Shown here piece after piece: positions 10,074 through 21,964 of a stretch of DNA of 64,000 bases. The translations under genes and the position numbers were made by a program. The notes beneath the pieces were generated by a model that had not been told where the DNA came from, searched no databases, and worked only from the letters and a program-made list of their open reading frames with translations. Source of the stretch: Cricetomys ansorgei (lineage: Eukaryota > Chordata > Mammalia > Rodentia > Nesomyidae); NCBI GenBank assembly GCA_026225945.1, contig JAMJFZ010001657.1:1994501-2058500 (forward strand), given 5' to 3'. The stretch's first letter is position 1. Each line of letters begins with the position of its first letter.

Positions 10074-11282
10074 TAAAAACAAATATTAAGCCATTACCCC
10101 AGACATAGTTGCCTAAATGTAATTTTCATCCCCTCTGTTGTCTGAATTCTGTCGGGCTGATAATGCCACTTGACAACCTTTTCCCCCCTTTCCCAGATTT
10201 GCTGTTTTTTAGACGGACATTCTGAAGTACCCATAAATAGTGTGAAGAAAACATCCTGTGTATCTGAGAGCTATGGGCAGTATTTCCCTCTACAACGAAT
10301 TAGTGATACACATTTATATGTGAATGGATCCCATGAGGCCCTGCAGTGAGAGCTCTGCATCCTTGTTTAGTCTGTCATTTCCCAATTTATTGGAACATGA
10401 AACACCTTCTCTTCAGACACAGTAACAGCTGTGGCATAGTATTCCTTTGAACAAAGTTTGAGGAGATCTCATCTCCTTTCTCAATTCTCCAGAGTGACTG
10501 AGATCTTCACTGTTTCAGTACAAGCCCCCAACTCTACGTATGTATCTCAGCTTAATTTTCATACCCAACTATTTCACTGGAAAAAAAAAAAAAGAGGCTG
10601 TCCTATCCTTTCTCAGTGTCCTCCAACCTTTTGTTCCTGTCTAGATCTTGTCCTATAGCAAATAAGACAGCATCACTTTTGTTCACTGTTGTGTTCCTGT
10701 AACTAAGCACATCTCCTTCTTGAGCCCACATTCCCTTCTAGGGACCCCAGCATCCTCCTCTGCTTGGCCCACAGCTGAATGGACTGCATGCAGTTCAGTT
10801 CTTCCACTGACCACCTAGAGTCAGCTCAGACTCTACAGGCTAAAGGTCACAGTCCTTCACAAGGTTGCAAAGCACACTCACTTAAGTGTGGGTCCCTGTC
10901 CATATCCACTTTCCATGTGGATACAGATCTGTAATTCCCAAGTTCCTTTCTGATTTGATGATTCTGCTCACAGAATACAGGGACGTAGTTCATTTAAAAC
11001 TGCTTTTTTGGTGCTAGGGGCAGCTCGGAGGTAGAATATGTGCAGGATTTCAGTCTCCAGAACCAGAACATAAAAAAACAATGAAACTGCTGTGCTACTA
11101 TGAAGGATACAAATCAGAAGGACCAGCCATCTGAAGAGACTCAGGGCAAGGTCTGGGTGGAAGTGGGGACCTTCTGTGCCCTTTTCACATGCAGTCAATG
11201 TATCCCAGCCATCATCCCAGCACACCCATGGATTCACCTGCAAGGGACGTGCCAGTGAGCTTCTGTGTCCGGAGTTTGTAAA

Positions 11283-11466
11283 AAATTTAAATTTATCATA
11301 GTATGTGTGTGTACACACCTGTGCCATGGCATGCATGGAGGACAGAGGACAACTTTTGGGAGTCATTTCTCTTCTTCCACCTTTATGTGGGTTCCAGGGA
11401 TTGAACTCAGGTTGCCAGGTTTACACAGTAAGTGCTTTTATCTGCAGAGCCATCTCACTGGTTCAG
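11283..11466 (-). repeat. B3 SINE
   Basis: 'gtacacacctgtgccatggc', 'ggttccagggattgaactca' and 'gcagagccatctcactgg', the complement of a B3. Confidence 0.8.
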
Positions 11467-11517
11467 TTCACAGACTTTTTTTTTTAAATCTAGGTTTTTA
11501 GTACAAAGGCATAGTTA

Positions 11518-11692
11518 GGCTGGGCAGTGGTGGCACACACCTTTAATCCCAGCACTCTGGAGGCAGAGGCAGGTAGATCTCTGTGATTTCGAGGCCAGAC
11601 TGGTTGACAGAGCTAGTTCTAGGACAGCCAGCTCTACACAAAGAAACCTTGTCTCAAAAAACCGAAGCCAAACCAAAACAAAAAACAAAGGC
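11518..11692 (+). repeat. B1 SINE with A-rich tail
   Basis: 'gctgggcagtggtggcacac', 'cctttaatcccagcactctg', 'cgaggccagactggttgaca' and 'aagaaaccttgtctc', then an A/C-rich tail. Confidence 0.9.
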
Positions 11693-11837
11693 ATAGTTAG
11701 ATTATCAGTCAAATGGTCGAACCGTTCCAAATCCTTGGCCTTCCACCAAAGGTGGAAAAGTTGGTATGTGACTAAAAGTCCCAACCTCTACTTAGAGGCT
11801 AATTCTCAAAGACATCAGTAAATGAATTGCCTACTGC

Positions 11838-12135
11838 ATGGTCTGTGATTGGTTTCTTTTACTTAGGTGTTGTTTGAAGTTTATTCCTGCTATGGCTTTG
11901 ACCAGTACTTCATTTTTAAAATGTACTGCGTCTTGTGTACCTGTTCATGAACATTGGTTTGTATTTGGTTCTTGTGGCTTTGTGAACAGTGCTGCCTGTG
12001 TATATGATTTATGTGGACATGTATTTTCATTTTTCGTAGGTGAGTATCTCAGCATGGAATTGCTGGTTCATCTGGAAACTCTATGCTTAACCTTTCAGGA
12101 ACTGCCAAAGCCCTTGCACTGGTTCAGGAGGGATG
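11838..12135 (-). repeat. L1M 3' end remnant, antisense
   Basis: 'gaccagtacttcatttttaa', 'gaacattggtttgtatttg', 'atggaattgctggttcatct' and 'caggaactgccaaag' in this order match the antisense of old mammalian L1 3' UTRs. Confidence 0.7.
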
Positions 12136-13182
12136 GTTTCTTTGGGTCACCTTGAGGATAATTGTGGTACCTCTAGCTAATTGGGGAGTATGTGTCTTGC
12201 CTAAAGCTACAGTGAAAAAGCAAAATAAAACGTTGTGTTGTCCAAACAAAACAAATCTGGCCAGCTTCAGCCCTTGGCTACCAATCTGGATCCCATGTTC
12301 TGGTAAACTGGAGTCTGGTTACTTCTGTTACGCAGGACTTTCTGGAAAGTCTTTTTAAAATTTTTTTTTTGAAGTTGAACAAATTTTGAAGATTACAGCA
12401 TGAGAAAAATTCTAAAGAATGAAAGGTTTATGTATCTCTCAGCTTAGTTCAGAAAGTCTTCCTCTCTATACTTTAAACTTGCCTGAGCTGTTCCTAATTT
12501 TAACCCATCCCTCTGCACCTTGGCTTCCTGAATTTGTTTTTTATCTTCCCCTTATATTTCTTTAGTGTTTCACTGTTTGTAGATCATGTCCACAATATCA
12601 ACTGTGCATGAATCCGTTTTTCTGTGAAAAGCCTGAAGCTTGACTTAGAAAAGATCGGCCACCTTGTAAAAATTAACGTTTGATTTTTAAAGACAAAAAG
12701 GGCTAGAAGGAAAGAAACATAATATTACCATCTACTTTAGGGTAGGAAAGTGACAATTGGTATTATTTTATCAAATCGTGTTTGTCTCTTCTTCTTAAAA
12801 AAATAAAAGAGACCAGAAGCCCCCCCCTCCGCCCCTCCCGTGTGTGTTGGCAGTGAATTATGGGATGTTTTAGTGTACTTCTGACTCTTTGAAGAGACTG
12901 CGTCTCTCAGAGGGGCAGCTTTAAACACCAGCTCTGAAACCTGAAAAGGAAAGACCTCCCTTTGTCAGCTGTACTTTCCAGCTGCCTGGCCAGTTATTCC
13001 GGTTTCTTGTTTAGCCCTCTGTTGTCTGTTCCAACTGTGTGGCTGTGTGTGCAAGTCTGTTTTTTAACACTGTGCTTGGTATGTTAAAGTGAGTTTCTCC
13101 TATGATTCTTTGTAACTCTCCCACACCAAGTGTTAGAACTTTCTGAAGTTGAAAGCATTTGGGGATTTAGATGTCAAGATCT

Positions 13183-13325
13183 TGAGCCAGATGTAGTGGT
13201 ACATACCTGCAGTCCAGCACATGGGGAGTGGCAGCAGTAGGATAAGGAGTTCAAGGACAGCTTCAGCTCCATATTGACTCTGAGATCAGCCTGGGAATGC
13301 ATGAGACCAGTCTCAAAAAAACCAA
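13183..13325 (+). repeat. Diverged B1 SINE
   Basis: 'gagccagatgtagtggtaca', 'cctgcagtccagcacatggg', 'gatcagcctgggaatgca' and 'gagaccagtctcaaaaaaac'. Confidence 0.65.
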
Positions 13326-13329
13326 CAGA

Positions 13330-14610
13330 ATAACAGCCCCCTCCTCTCAGTACTTCAAGATCTTGATTCACCTATACACTGATTTCTCTAGTGTCCCATG
13401 CGAAGAACTGTTCTTGTACACTGGGGCAGAGACGCCAACACGGGTGGCATGGGGGTGTGTCTCTGCTTTTATAGTAGACATAGGCTGCTGTCACTGTCCT
13501 TCATACTTGAACCTAATAATCAGAACAGTGTCGAGGTTAGGGCTGCTGGTCTAATGAGGAGTGTCTGAGATGTGGATCTCAGCACCACTTAGTAAAGTCA
13601 TTAGAAACCTCTTTGTTCCTTCTGTTGTGTTCAGAGGCATCAGTTTAGTCAAGCTCATTAGGTAATTAATGAATTTCTAATATAAACAAAGCACATCTAG
13701 CCTCTTTCACTCTGATCCTGGTGGGTGTGCAGATTGGCACTTTAAAGCACACTGAGAAGTGAGATCTGTGTTTGTTTTCTCTTGTACAATATATTGGGGA
13801 GGGTTTATGCTGGCAAGTTCTTCGAGACATACGAAGTCATTTCCAACTAATACCTTGTTAGTGGAAGCTGCCGTTAGGGCACATTAGATGATGACTTTTT
13901 AAAATTTCTCTCTTGCTAGATGGATGCTCATTTAAATGAAGATTTTAATTGAAGGAAGTCGTGCAAAATGTAATTATGGCATACACAATGGACATGCCTG
14001 TTCTCTCTGCCGTGAAATGACCTGCGTGAGGCTAACAGTTCTGCCTGCATAGAAGTGCTCCTCTGGAGACTTGTGCACGTCTGATTTAATTTCATAAGAG
14101 TCTTTCCCCCGGGAGCCTGTCTACCCTAATTATGTGGGGAGGGCTGGAGCGTGAGTTTGCGCTCAGAGGTTGGGAATGGCTCTATATATTCTCCCATTTA
14201 CAGAAATACTGTGATATCTGAGTGTGTAAATGATGTATGTTTGCATATGAGTATGAAAATGAGTCAGAGAAAGTTGCAAAGAAAATATTTGTGGTTGAAT
14301 GCAACTCATTGTGTAGTTAGTTGAAACAGGTGATCAAATTGCAGTAACTATAGATTTTGCCAAGTGTGACCAGCATAGACTAGCAGGCTGCTAAGCTGAT
14401 CTGTTTGACAGCTTGTTAGTAAAGCTGTCTGCACAAAAACTATGAAGGAGTCTGGTTTCCTGGGAGAAGTTTCTTTTGCAAATTAGTACTTTAGAGACTT
14501 GGAGTCCTTAACTTTCATACACAGAATTCTCTTAAAAAAACACAGATATTGTGTGTAAATTTCACTTCTACGTCACATTTATCAAGCCTAATTCACATAA
14601 GCTTATAAAA
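13330..14610. other. Repeat-poor intronic block
   Basis: About 1.3 kb without a recognisable SINE, LINE, LTR or simple repeat, in an intron otherwise dense with them. It contains AT-rich homeodomain-like words ('gtaattaatg', 'atttaaatg', 'ttttaattg'). No coding frame with family resemblance is visible. A conserved regulatory element is possible but cannot be shown from one sequence. Confidence 0.4.
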
Positions 14611-14611
14611 T

Positions 14612-14682
14612 CTTTTGTTTTATGGTGCTGGGAATTGAACTCAGAGTCAAGACTGCCACTGAACTCTACTCCCAGCCCAACT
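14612..14682 (-). repeat. ID-type SINE fragment
   Basis: 'tggtgctgggaattgaactc' then 'gccactgaactctactccca', the complement of an ID head. Confidence 0.6.
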
Positions 14683-15949
14683 TACAAATTTCAGGCTGAG
14701 CCATAATTATTAAGAGTAAGAACGAATGTATCTTCCCTATTTTAAAGGTATATAAAGCAAATACCCTACCTTTAAGAAAATCGAAATGAAATTTAGATAA
14801 GGATCAGAAAGTTGTAAAATGTACATTTGCTATTTAATTTTAAGACTTTTGTTATGGAAAACTTGAAAGATAATATAAGACTGTTATCCGTGGCTTACAA
14901 TGTCCTACCATCTCTTCCTTTCTTCATTTCTATATTGTTTTGAAGGAAATTCCATTTTCTCAGAAACATTTGAATGCTGTTAAACAGTCATAATGCTGTA
15001 GTTTTGTCTTAAAAATAGGTAATACATGCTGAGTAGCTCTAATCTGAAAGTCTGAAATCTGAACTGCTCCAACAATCTCAAAACTTTCTGAGTATAAACA
15101 CAATGCCCTAGACAGAACACTCTACACCTGATCTTCTTATGGCAGACCACAGTCAAAATGCAGGTGCACTAACAATCCTGTGAGTTTGCCCTTGCGGTTT
15201 GTGAGTGAGATGTGTATGAACCGCAGATGAACTGCATGTTTGTACCTGTGGAACAGTGTCTGCTCCCACACTGTTGGTTACCATTGGTCTGATTGGGTTT
15301 ATTTGCAAGAGTCCTGTTTGATGTTGCCTCTAAAACAATGGTTTAAAGCTTGGTCTGAGTCTGACAGTTGGTTTTTCTTCCTGTTCCTCATGATGGGCAG
15401 AGCCAGTGTGCCTTCTTGTCCACTCACTACTGGTGCACTTTCCTAGGTGTGGACATTCCTTGTTCATTAGGCATGTTCTCAGGGTGGCAGTCTCGTTACT
15501 GGAACTCTTTAGATGCCTGTGGGACACAGCTTTATTCTGCTGTCATTCTGACCACCTGGTTTCCATGTGTGGCACTGGCTATGTTTTAATCTACTGCTTC
15601 CCAGGGATCTAATGCTAGGGTTGTAGTTACTGGATAAGGTACCTGTTTCCTGAAGATGAACCACTGCTTGTGAGATACAGACTGGATGTTGCACCTGGGG
15701 TACCATGGGCCTGACTCAGCCAGACGAGTGCTTGGTTTAGCCTACAGCGTCAGTATTTAAAAATTAGGAGACTTAATGTACAAACTCAAATTTGTCATGT
15801 TTAAACAGCCTGAAAATCTGACAGTGCTGGGTTTGTTGCCCCCGTGACCAGGTCTTGAGCTCTTCAGGCCCAGCTCCTTCACTTGTTACTCTCAAGGCTC
15901 CTATATGCTTTTCCATTCCCAACCAGCAGCATAGATTCATTTACAGTGT

Positions 15950-16154
15950 TTATTTTTATTTCATGTGTACGAGTGTTTTGCCTGCATGTGTCTATGCACC
16001 ACGTGTGTATATTGCCCTTGGAAGCCAGAAGAGAGCATCAGATCCCCTAGAACAAAGTTATAGACAATTATGAGTCACTATATGGTTCTGGGAACCTAAC
16101 CCGGTCCCGTATATGAGCAGCAAGTATTTGTGCTGAACCACGGCTCCAGTCCCT
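15950..16154 (-). repeat. B3 SINE
   Basis: 'tttatttcatgtgtacgagt', 'gttttgcctgcatgtgtcta', 'agagcatcagatcccctaga' and 'gaaccacggctccagtccc' shortened here. Confidence 0.8.
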
Positions 16155-16177
16155 AATCTAATCTAATCTAATCTAAT
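16153..16177. repeat. (CTAAT)n microsatellite
   Basis: Five CTAAT pentamers between a B3 and a B1. Confidence 0.9.
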
Positions 16178-16190
16178 TCCTCCCAACCCC

Positions 16191-16362
16191 TTTCTTTTTT
16201 TTTCTTTTTGGTTTGTTTGAGACAGGGCCTCATTATGTAGCCCTTGCTGGCCTAGAACTCACAGAGATTTGCCCTGCTTCTTCCTCTGCCTCTTGAATGC
16301 TGGGAGGCATTCACTGAATGAATGCCTTGAATGCTGGGAAAGGCATGTGTCACTACCACCAA
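16191..16362 (-). repeat. B1 SINE
   Basis: 'gagacagggcctcattatgt', 'ctagaactcacagagatttg' and 'ctcttgaatgctggga'. 'ttgaatgctggga' occurs again near 16328, a short internal duplication. Confidence 0.75.
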
Positions 16363-16577
16363 CCCAGCAGTGTTCTTTCTGGCTTCTGTGTCAAAGATTA
16401 TCCTTCCTGACTTTCGCCCTGGGCTTTGGGCCTCATTAATACAGAATCTCAGTATTCAGGAGCTGAGGCAGGAAGATGGGGATTTCAAGGAGAGGATGGG
16501 TGACACAGCAAGTTTGAAGCCTGCATGGGATACATTGTGAGACACCCCTCCCCCCTAAAAAAGTACCATAATTTCCT

Positions 16578-16770
16578 TTTTAAAAATTTTTTAAAGATTG
16601 ATTTATTTTATTTATATAAGTGCTCTATCTACATGTATACCTGCATGCCAGAAGAGGGCACCTGATCCCATTATAGACAGTTGTGAGCCATCATGTTGCT
16701 GAGAATTGAACTCAGGACCTCTGGAAGAGCCGTCAGTGCTCTTAACTGCTGAGACATCTCTCCAGTCCCA
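16578..16770 (-). repeat. B2 SINE
   Basis: 'aaagattgatttattttatt', 'gccagaagagggcacctgat', 'cccattatagacagttgtga' and 'gagacatctctccagtccc'. Confidence 0.9.
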
Positions 16771-16856
16771 TAATTTCCTTTATAACAAATGTCATTTTTT
16801 AAAAGGGTGTTTCTAGGTTGCTGCAGAATGTTACTCAACCTGTGATATTTCATTTC

Positions 16857-17026
16857 ATTTATTTATTTATTTATTTATTTGGTTTTACTGAGACGGGGTT
16901 TTTCTGTTGTTTACTCTGGCTGTCCTGGAACTCACTCTGTAGACCAGGCTGGCCTCGAACTCACAGAGTTCTGCCTACCTCTGCCTCCAGAGTGCTGGGA
17001 TTAAAGGCGCGCTCCCCCGCCCCCCC
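16857..17026 (-). repeat. B1 SINE with (TTTA)n end
   Basis: A (TTTA)n run (16857-16880) precedes 'ggttttactgagacgggg', 'ctggaactcactctgtagac' and 'gtgctgggattaaaggc', a well-preserved antisense B1. Confidence 0.9.
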
Positions 17027-17027
17027 A

Positions 17028-17348
17028 GCATTTATTTATTTTTTTACTTACCTGTTTAGTGTGTGCAAATGTGTGTGTTTGGAGGCCAGAGACTAATCCT
17101 AAGTGTCTTAGGTGCTATTGACCTTTGTGTGTGTATTTGTGTGCGTGTGAGACAGTCTCTCACTGCTGGAACTCACTGTAGGCTAGGCCAGTGAGCACCA
17201 GGGATCCATCCACCTGTCTGCCTCCCCAGTGTGGGATCCCAAGCATGTGCTACCACCCCTAACTTTTTTATGTGGGTTCTGGGCATCAAACTCAGATCCT
17301 CATGTTTGGAAGACATGTAATTTACTGACTAGGCCGTATCCCCAGCCT
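17028..17348 (-). repeat. B4-type SINE
   Basis: 'gtgtgtttggaggccagaga', 'gagacagtctctcactgctg', 'tgtctgcctccccagtgtgg' and 'gactaggccgtatccccagc'. Confidence 0.7.
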
Positions 17349-17875
17349 CAACCTGTGATATTTCCAAATATCCTAGCACTGTTCACCAAAGCATGTTGAG
17401 TGAACAGTTCTAGGCATTGACGACAGGCCTCTAGGGATGGTGGACAAGGACTCCCTGCTTCTGAGCTTGCTGACATTTTTCTTGCTCACAGATAGGTGTG
17501 TAGGGTCAGAAGAGTACAGAAGAACTGAGAGGGAATTTTGGAGTGATGTGAGTTTTTTTAAGGGGCTTTTGAATAAGGTTCAGATGCTGTGAGGTAAGGG
17601 AATCACATGGTTGGATGAAGTCCTGTGTCTTTCAGTATCACAAAGAAGACAGAGAAGGGAGAAAATGAGCATGCTCTGAGCCTGGCAAACCAATATTCTG
17701 TTGTCAAGATTGACTGATTTGATTATAAATATTCCAGGAAGAGTAATTTAACAAAAAACTAAGCATATTCCTAAGTGAAAGGACAGATCTCTGTAAAGAT
17801 TTTGAATGTCATCAGAACACGGTCACTATGTGCATGTTGGGTACTATTTTGTGATAGCCATTCTAGTTTTTTAAA

Positions 17876-18078
17876 TTTAAATTTTTTATTTCATGTGTAT
17901 GAATGTTTTGCCTGCATATGTGTTTTGTGCATGCTTGGTGCCCACAGAGGGCAGAAGAGGGTGTTGGGAGCCTCAGCGACTGGAGTTCTAAGATGTGAGC
18001 CACTGTGTGGTGCTGGCAGGGCCAGGGCCTCTGCAGGAGCAGGAGTGGCCAGTGTTCTTAACTGCTGAACTCATTTTC
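17876..18078 (-). repeat. B3 SINE
   Basis: 'tttatttcatgtgtatgaat', 'gttttgcctgcatatgtgt', 'gtgcccacagagggcagaag' and 'gtgttcttaactgctgaact'. Confidence 0.8.
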
Positions 18079-18095
18079 TGTGTTTGTTTTTAAAT

Positions 18096-18295
18096 TTTAT
18101 TTATTTATTTATTTATTATTTATTTATTTATTTGTTTATTTATTTATTTATTTAGAGATAGGGTTTCTCAGTTGTAACTCTGGCTGTCCTGGAACTTACT
18201 CTGTAGACCAGGCTGGCCTCGAACTCACAGAGATTCGTCTGCCTCACCTCCTGAGCGCTGGGATTAAAGGTGTGTGCCACCTCTGCCTGGCTTCC
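18096..18295 (-). repeat. B1 SINE with (TTTA)n end
   Basis: (TTTA)n from 18096 to 18154, then 'gagatagggtttctcagttg', 'taactctggctgtcctgg', 'gtagaccaggctggcctcga' and 'gcgctgggattaaaggtgtg'. Confidence 0.9.
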
Positions 18296-18879
18296 AGTCC
18301 TATTCTAATTTGTTTTTTAAGAGTAGATTTTGTTTTTTCTCTTTGTCACTGTATCAGATACCTGGATGCTGCTTCAGATCCTTTGCCTCACCTCTCCTCA
18401 GAGCCTTTCTTTGATCACTTTTCAGCCCTGGCTGCTGCCAGCTCAGCCTGAACTCTTGACTGGCCTCATTGAGACAGTTACACAGCTTCTCATGCCCCTC
18501 CCTCTCCTGCTCCTGTGAAGCATTTAGCTCTGCTTGCTGAGGACTCAGTGTGAGGTAGCCTGTCTGTGCCCTGTGTGTCAGGTCTCCTGCTCATGCCTCA
18601 CTGGCTCTTGGTTCAGCTTCCTGTTCAACTTTGGCCTCCTAGGACTTGGTACTGATCATTACAAAGAACAAGCAAACTTTATAGGGAGAGGTTGGCCCTG
18701 TTCTTTCTAGAGTGGCTTATTAACCCCATGAGCACTGGGAAGGCTGGGACTGAGGTGTGGCTGCTGGAGTTCAGTCATGCTCTTAAGCTGTGGGATGGGG
18801 AGAGACAGTGTCGATGTAAAAGCAGCAGGGCTTAGACTGTAGCTGTGGGTTTGGGCCTCACCATCATTTGCGTAAATTT

Positions 18880-19025
18880 GGAAGCTCACATTACTTCTTG
18901 GAGCTTTAGTGCCTTCTCTGTGAAGTGGAGGTGGTGGCTCTGTGTCAGATTGCAGTGGGCATGGCCAGCTCTTTGTAAGTGCCTGCCCTATGATAGATAC
19001 GTAGTAGATGGTGGCTGCTATTATG
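18880..19025 (+). repeat. MIR SINE
   Basis: 'cttggagctttagtgccttc', 'tctgtgaagtggaggtgg' and 'gtagtagatggtggctgcta' follow the order of the MIR consensus. Confidence 0.55.
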
Positions 19026-19469
19026 CGCTGGTATAATTATTCTGATCATTTGTTAAACTGTGTCAAATTTTAAGACATTCTTTTCGAGCATGGTGCATGC
19101 TAGGCAATGAATAAGTATGTATTGATTAGGTTGAACATGCAGTAGCTGCATCAGGTTTCTTTTCATTGACAGTGTCACAAATGAGTTAAGAGGAGCTAAA
19201 TGTGTGTATTAATCTCCAGATGGCCGGATTGTGGGATTTCTCTGAAGAACATCAACCAGCATAATGTTGCCCAAAGTTGGTTACAGATGCAGAAAGAGCT
19301 GTCATTTTCAGATCAGAGGATTCTGGTCCTGATTGGCAGGCTTGGGAGCTGTCAGCAGTGTAGACAGGCAGTTTGGAGTCTTATGGAAATGCAAGCACTG
19401 AATAGACACTGTAGTGTTTGGATCTTGCCATTGATGACAAGCAGCATTTATTTACAGCTATTATTACTA

Positions 19470-19546
19470 GTTTTTCCCTCAGACTCCTGCTGCCTCAGCA
19501 CTCTGAGTGCTAGGACTACAGGTGTGTGCCACCAACTCCTGGCTCA
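19470..19546 (-). repeat. B1 SINE fragment
   Basis: 'tgctgcctcagcactctgag' and 'ggactacaggtgtgtgccac', the complement of the B1 5' end. Confidence 0.65.
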
Positions 19547-19626
19547 TGCTGTTGATTGACACCTCATTTTTATGATCTTGGCAAGGTGCCTGATAAGGGA
19601 AAGGAAATATGACACTCTTTAAAATT

Positions 19627-19650
19627 AAAAAAAAAAAAAAAAAAAAAAAA
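19627..19650. repeat. Poly(A) tract
   Basis: A 24-base A run with no SINE body recognised immediately upstream. Confidence 0.95.
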
Positions 19651-20244
19651 GGAAATCACATTCTGGAGTCAGAGAAACCTACCCACAGCTAAGAATATTG
19701 TTTCCACTACTCGGTGACTGTTTTTGTGTGTGTGTTTCAGGGGTGTTGACCTGAAGAAAACAATGGTGAATCAATGGGGTTTTGGTTCTAGGCTTCATGG
19801 AGCTTGCTAGCATTGTGGGATGTTGTAGACTGATCTAAGCCCTGTGATCATTTATAATGAGATATTATAGCAGCTTTCTAGATTAGACGTAGGTGAAAGG
19901 GCATGGGACTTCTCCCTCCCACACTCACCACTAGGAGGTAGGTTACAGTGTAACCTTGCCCTCCCCGACCATGCTTATTAGCAGACAGCCACAAACATTA
20001 GTCATGCAAAGCTGTTGCTAGAGGCCCAGTGAGGTCACAGCTCTCAGACAAGTCCCTGGCTGGCAAGTTTCCCTGGAGACACATGTAGCAGGATTCAGGT
20101 ATTCTTTTGGCCAGATCTGAATTCAGGCCTACATAGGGCCATAGCCAAGAACAGGGAACAGGGCTCCTGAGGCAGCAGGATAGGCTGGCTGCTCTTTGTG
20201 AGTCTTCCAGGACAGAGGTGTTTGCATCAGTTTTTGTTGATCTA

Positions 20245-20424
20245 CTTTATTTTATTTTATTTTTTATTTTTTTATTTGGTTTTCAATCAAATGTTTCTTT
20301 GTCTTAACTCTGGTTGTTCTGGAACTCACTCTGTAGACTAGGCTGGCCTGGAACTCACAAAAATCCACCTGCTTCTGCCTCCCAAGTGCTGGGATTAAAG
20401 GCATAAACCACCACCACCTGGCGG
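20245..20424 (-). repeat. B1 SINE with (TTTTA)n end
   Basis: T-rich 'tttattttattttattttt', then 'ctggttgttctggaactcac', 'gcctcccaagtgctggga' and 'taaaccaccaccacctggc'. Confidence 0.9.
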
Positions 20425-20812
20425 TTGATCTACTTTTAATGCCCTGCATTTTGCCAGCGAAAAATTACTTCTAGCATTTGCTTTGCTGGTGAGCAAGCTT
20501 TAGTGCTGATCAGAAAAAGAGATAATTGGGAGCATGCAAAACTGCTTCCAGAATAGACATGAACTCTGTTTTCTTGCCATTGACCCTTTTGCTATTAGAT
20601 AAAGCCTGTGGACTCCTCAAAATACATAGAATTATAAAGGAGACCAGATTTGTACTGAAATACAATTATCAGAAATGTTTTCTAGAAATGTGTAATAGTA
20701 GTGATATACCCTTGCTACTATGATAACTAACCAGATCTAGTGTTGGGTATAAAATGCTTAGACTTTGAAATTGTGTTGAGTATACATGATGCTTCAAGAT
20801 ATTTGCTGTAAG

Positions 20813-20905
20813 GCTGGAGGGATGGTTCAACTGTTAAGAGCACACACTGTTCTTGCAGAAGACCTGAGTTCAGTTTCTAGTACCCATGTCAGGCAGATTC
20901 ACAGC
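20813..20905 (+). repeat. B3 SINE, 5' part (split by an LTR)
   Basis: 'ggctggagggatggttcaac', 'tgttaagagcacacactgtt' and 'cccatgtcaggcagattcac'. Its 3' part resumes near 21234. Confidence 0.8.
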
Positions 20906-21233
20906 TGTGGTAGAAGTTTATTTTTAGTAATGTTTAAAATGTTTTTATGCACTGTTGGGTGAGGCGCTGTCTTGGGCGTTTTGTATTGTTTGCAGGTGTT
21001 GGATTTCTGTGGGGGTTGTTTAATTGCTAATTATTGGCATGTATTATCAGTAGAATACCTGAGGAGTTCTGAATCAATAAAACATCTGGGCGCAGATGCT
21101 CAGGGTTCTACTGTCCAGTTTGGTGCTGGCCAGGATGGTGGTTCCCTCTGCTCAGGTCTGGCAGGGCTTGCACGTATGAGAATCCCTCCTTGTCTTCCTT
21201 GGTGAGCTGATCCAGCAGCAATGTTCAACTACA
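20906..21233 (+). mobile_element. Solo LTR, copy 1 of a TGTTGGG...ACTACA family
   Basis: Starts 'tgtggtagaagtttattttt', contains 'gcaggtgttggatttctgtg', 'gaatcaataaaacatctggg' and 'gcaggtctggcagggcttg'-type sequence, and ends near 'ttcaactaca'. It interrupts a B3 SINE and has matching blocks in copies 2 (24473-24773) and 3 (63146-63481, minus). The TSD here is decayed: 'acagc' on the left, 'acaac' one base past the right end. Confidence 0.7.
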
Positions 21234-21330
21234 TACAACCCCTGTAGCTCCAGCTCTGGGGGATCAGATGCTCTCTTCTGGCTTCTGCAGACATCTGTAC
21301 TTAGGTGTATTTGCATATGTCGCTCCCCCC
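21234..21330 (+). repeat. B3 SINE, 3' part (split by an LTR)
   Basis: 'cctgtagctccagctctggg', 'gatcagatgctctcttctgg' and 'acatctgtacttaggtgtat' complete the B3 that starts at 20813. Confidence 0.8.
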
Positions 21331-21548
21331 CAAAAAACAAAAACAACAAAACAAAACTATTTGCAACGATTAGAATGTGTTAGGAAAGCAGTTGGGCTTA
21401 TTGGTGATAGTCATAGACACTGCTTATACTGCGCTTCATAGCTACATCAGTAAACGTAGGGAGCAATCAGTTTTGGTGATGGCAGTGTAGCTCTCCTCAT
21501 CTGGGTTCACAGAGCTTCCCATTCAGACTTTGTGGGTTTGTGCTCCAA

Positions 21549-21658
21549 GCCAGGCCGACAATGGTGGTACATGCCTTTAATCTCAAGAGACAGGCAAATT
21601 TCTGTGAGTTCAAGTGAGTTCCAGGACAGCCAAAGAGAAACCCTGTCTTGAAAAAGGA
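21549..21658 (+). repeat. B1 SINE, shortened
   Basis: 'gacaatggtggtacatgcct', 'ttctgtgagttcaagtgag' and 'gagaaaccctgtcttgaa'. The central part is deleted. Confidence 0.8.
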
Positions 21659-21964
21659 AGATAAAAACTCATCACCATCAACAAGAAACAACATGCTCGA
21701 AGTGATCCTCCTTGGTTGGGGTTTTGGATGATGTGCTAACTATTATCTCTCTATTGATTGAATGGATGATTGTGTTCCCATCACTTCTTTGTATGTGATG
21801 AGGGTGCTGTGTTTGGGGTTCAGAGGTCAAGCTCTTTAGGATACAGAGGACAGCATGACCTTGGGGTAGGAGGAGAAAAGGCCAAGAATGAGCCCCATTC
21901 GAGTAGTGCGGAAAGTCAGAAGCCTGGCTTGGCTGTGAGCACTTCCTATTTAGTGACTTTTCTA

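Noticed and set aside
10968..11366. 132-codon minus-strand ORF
   Set aside because: It crosses part of a B3 SINE and has no recognisable motif.
19627..19650. Poly(A) tail of a processed pseudogene
   Set aside because: No coding or UTR-like sequence could be recognised upstream of the A run.
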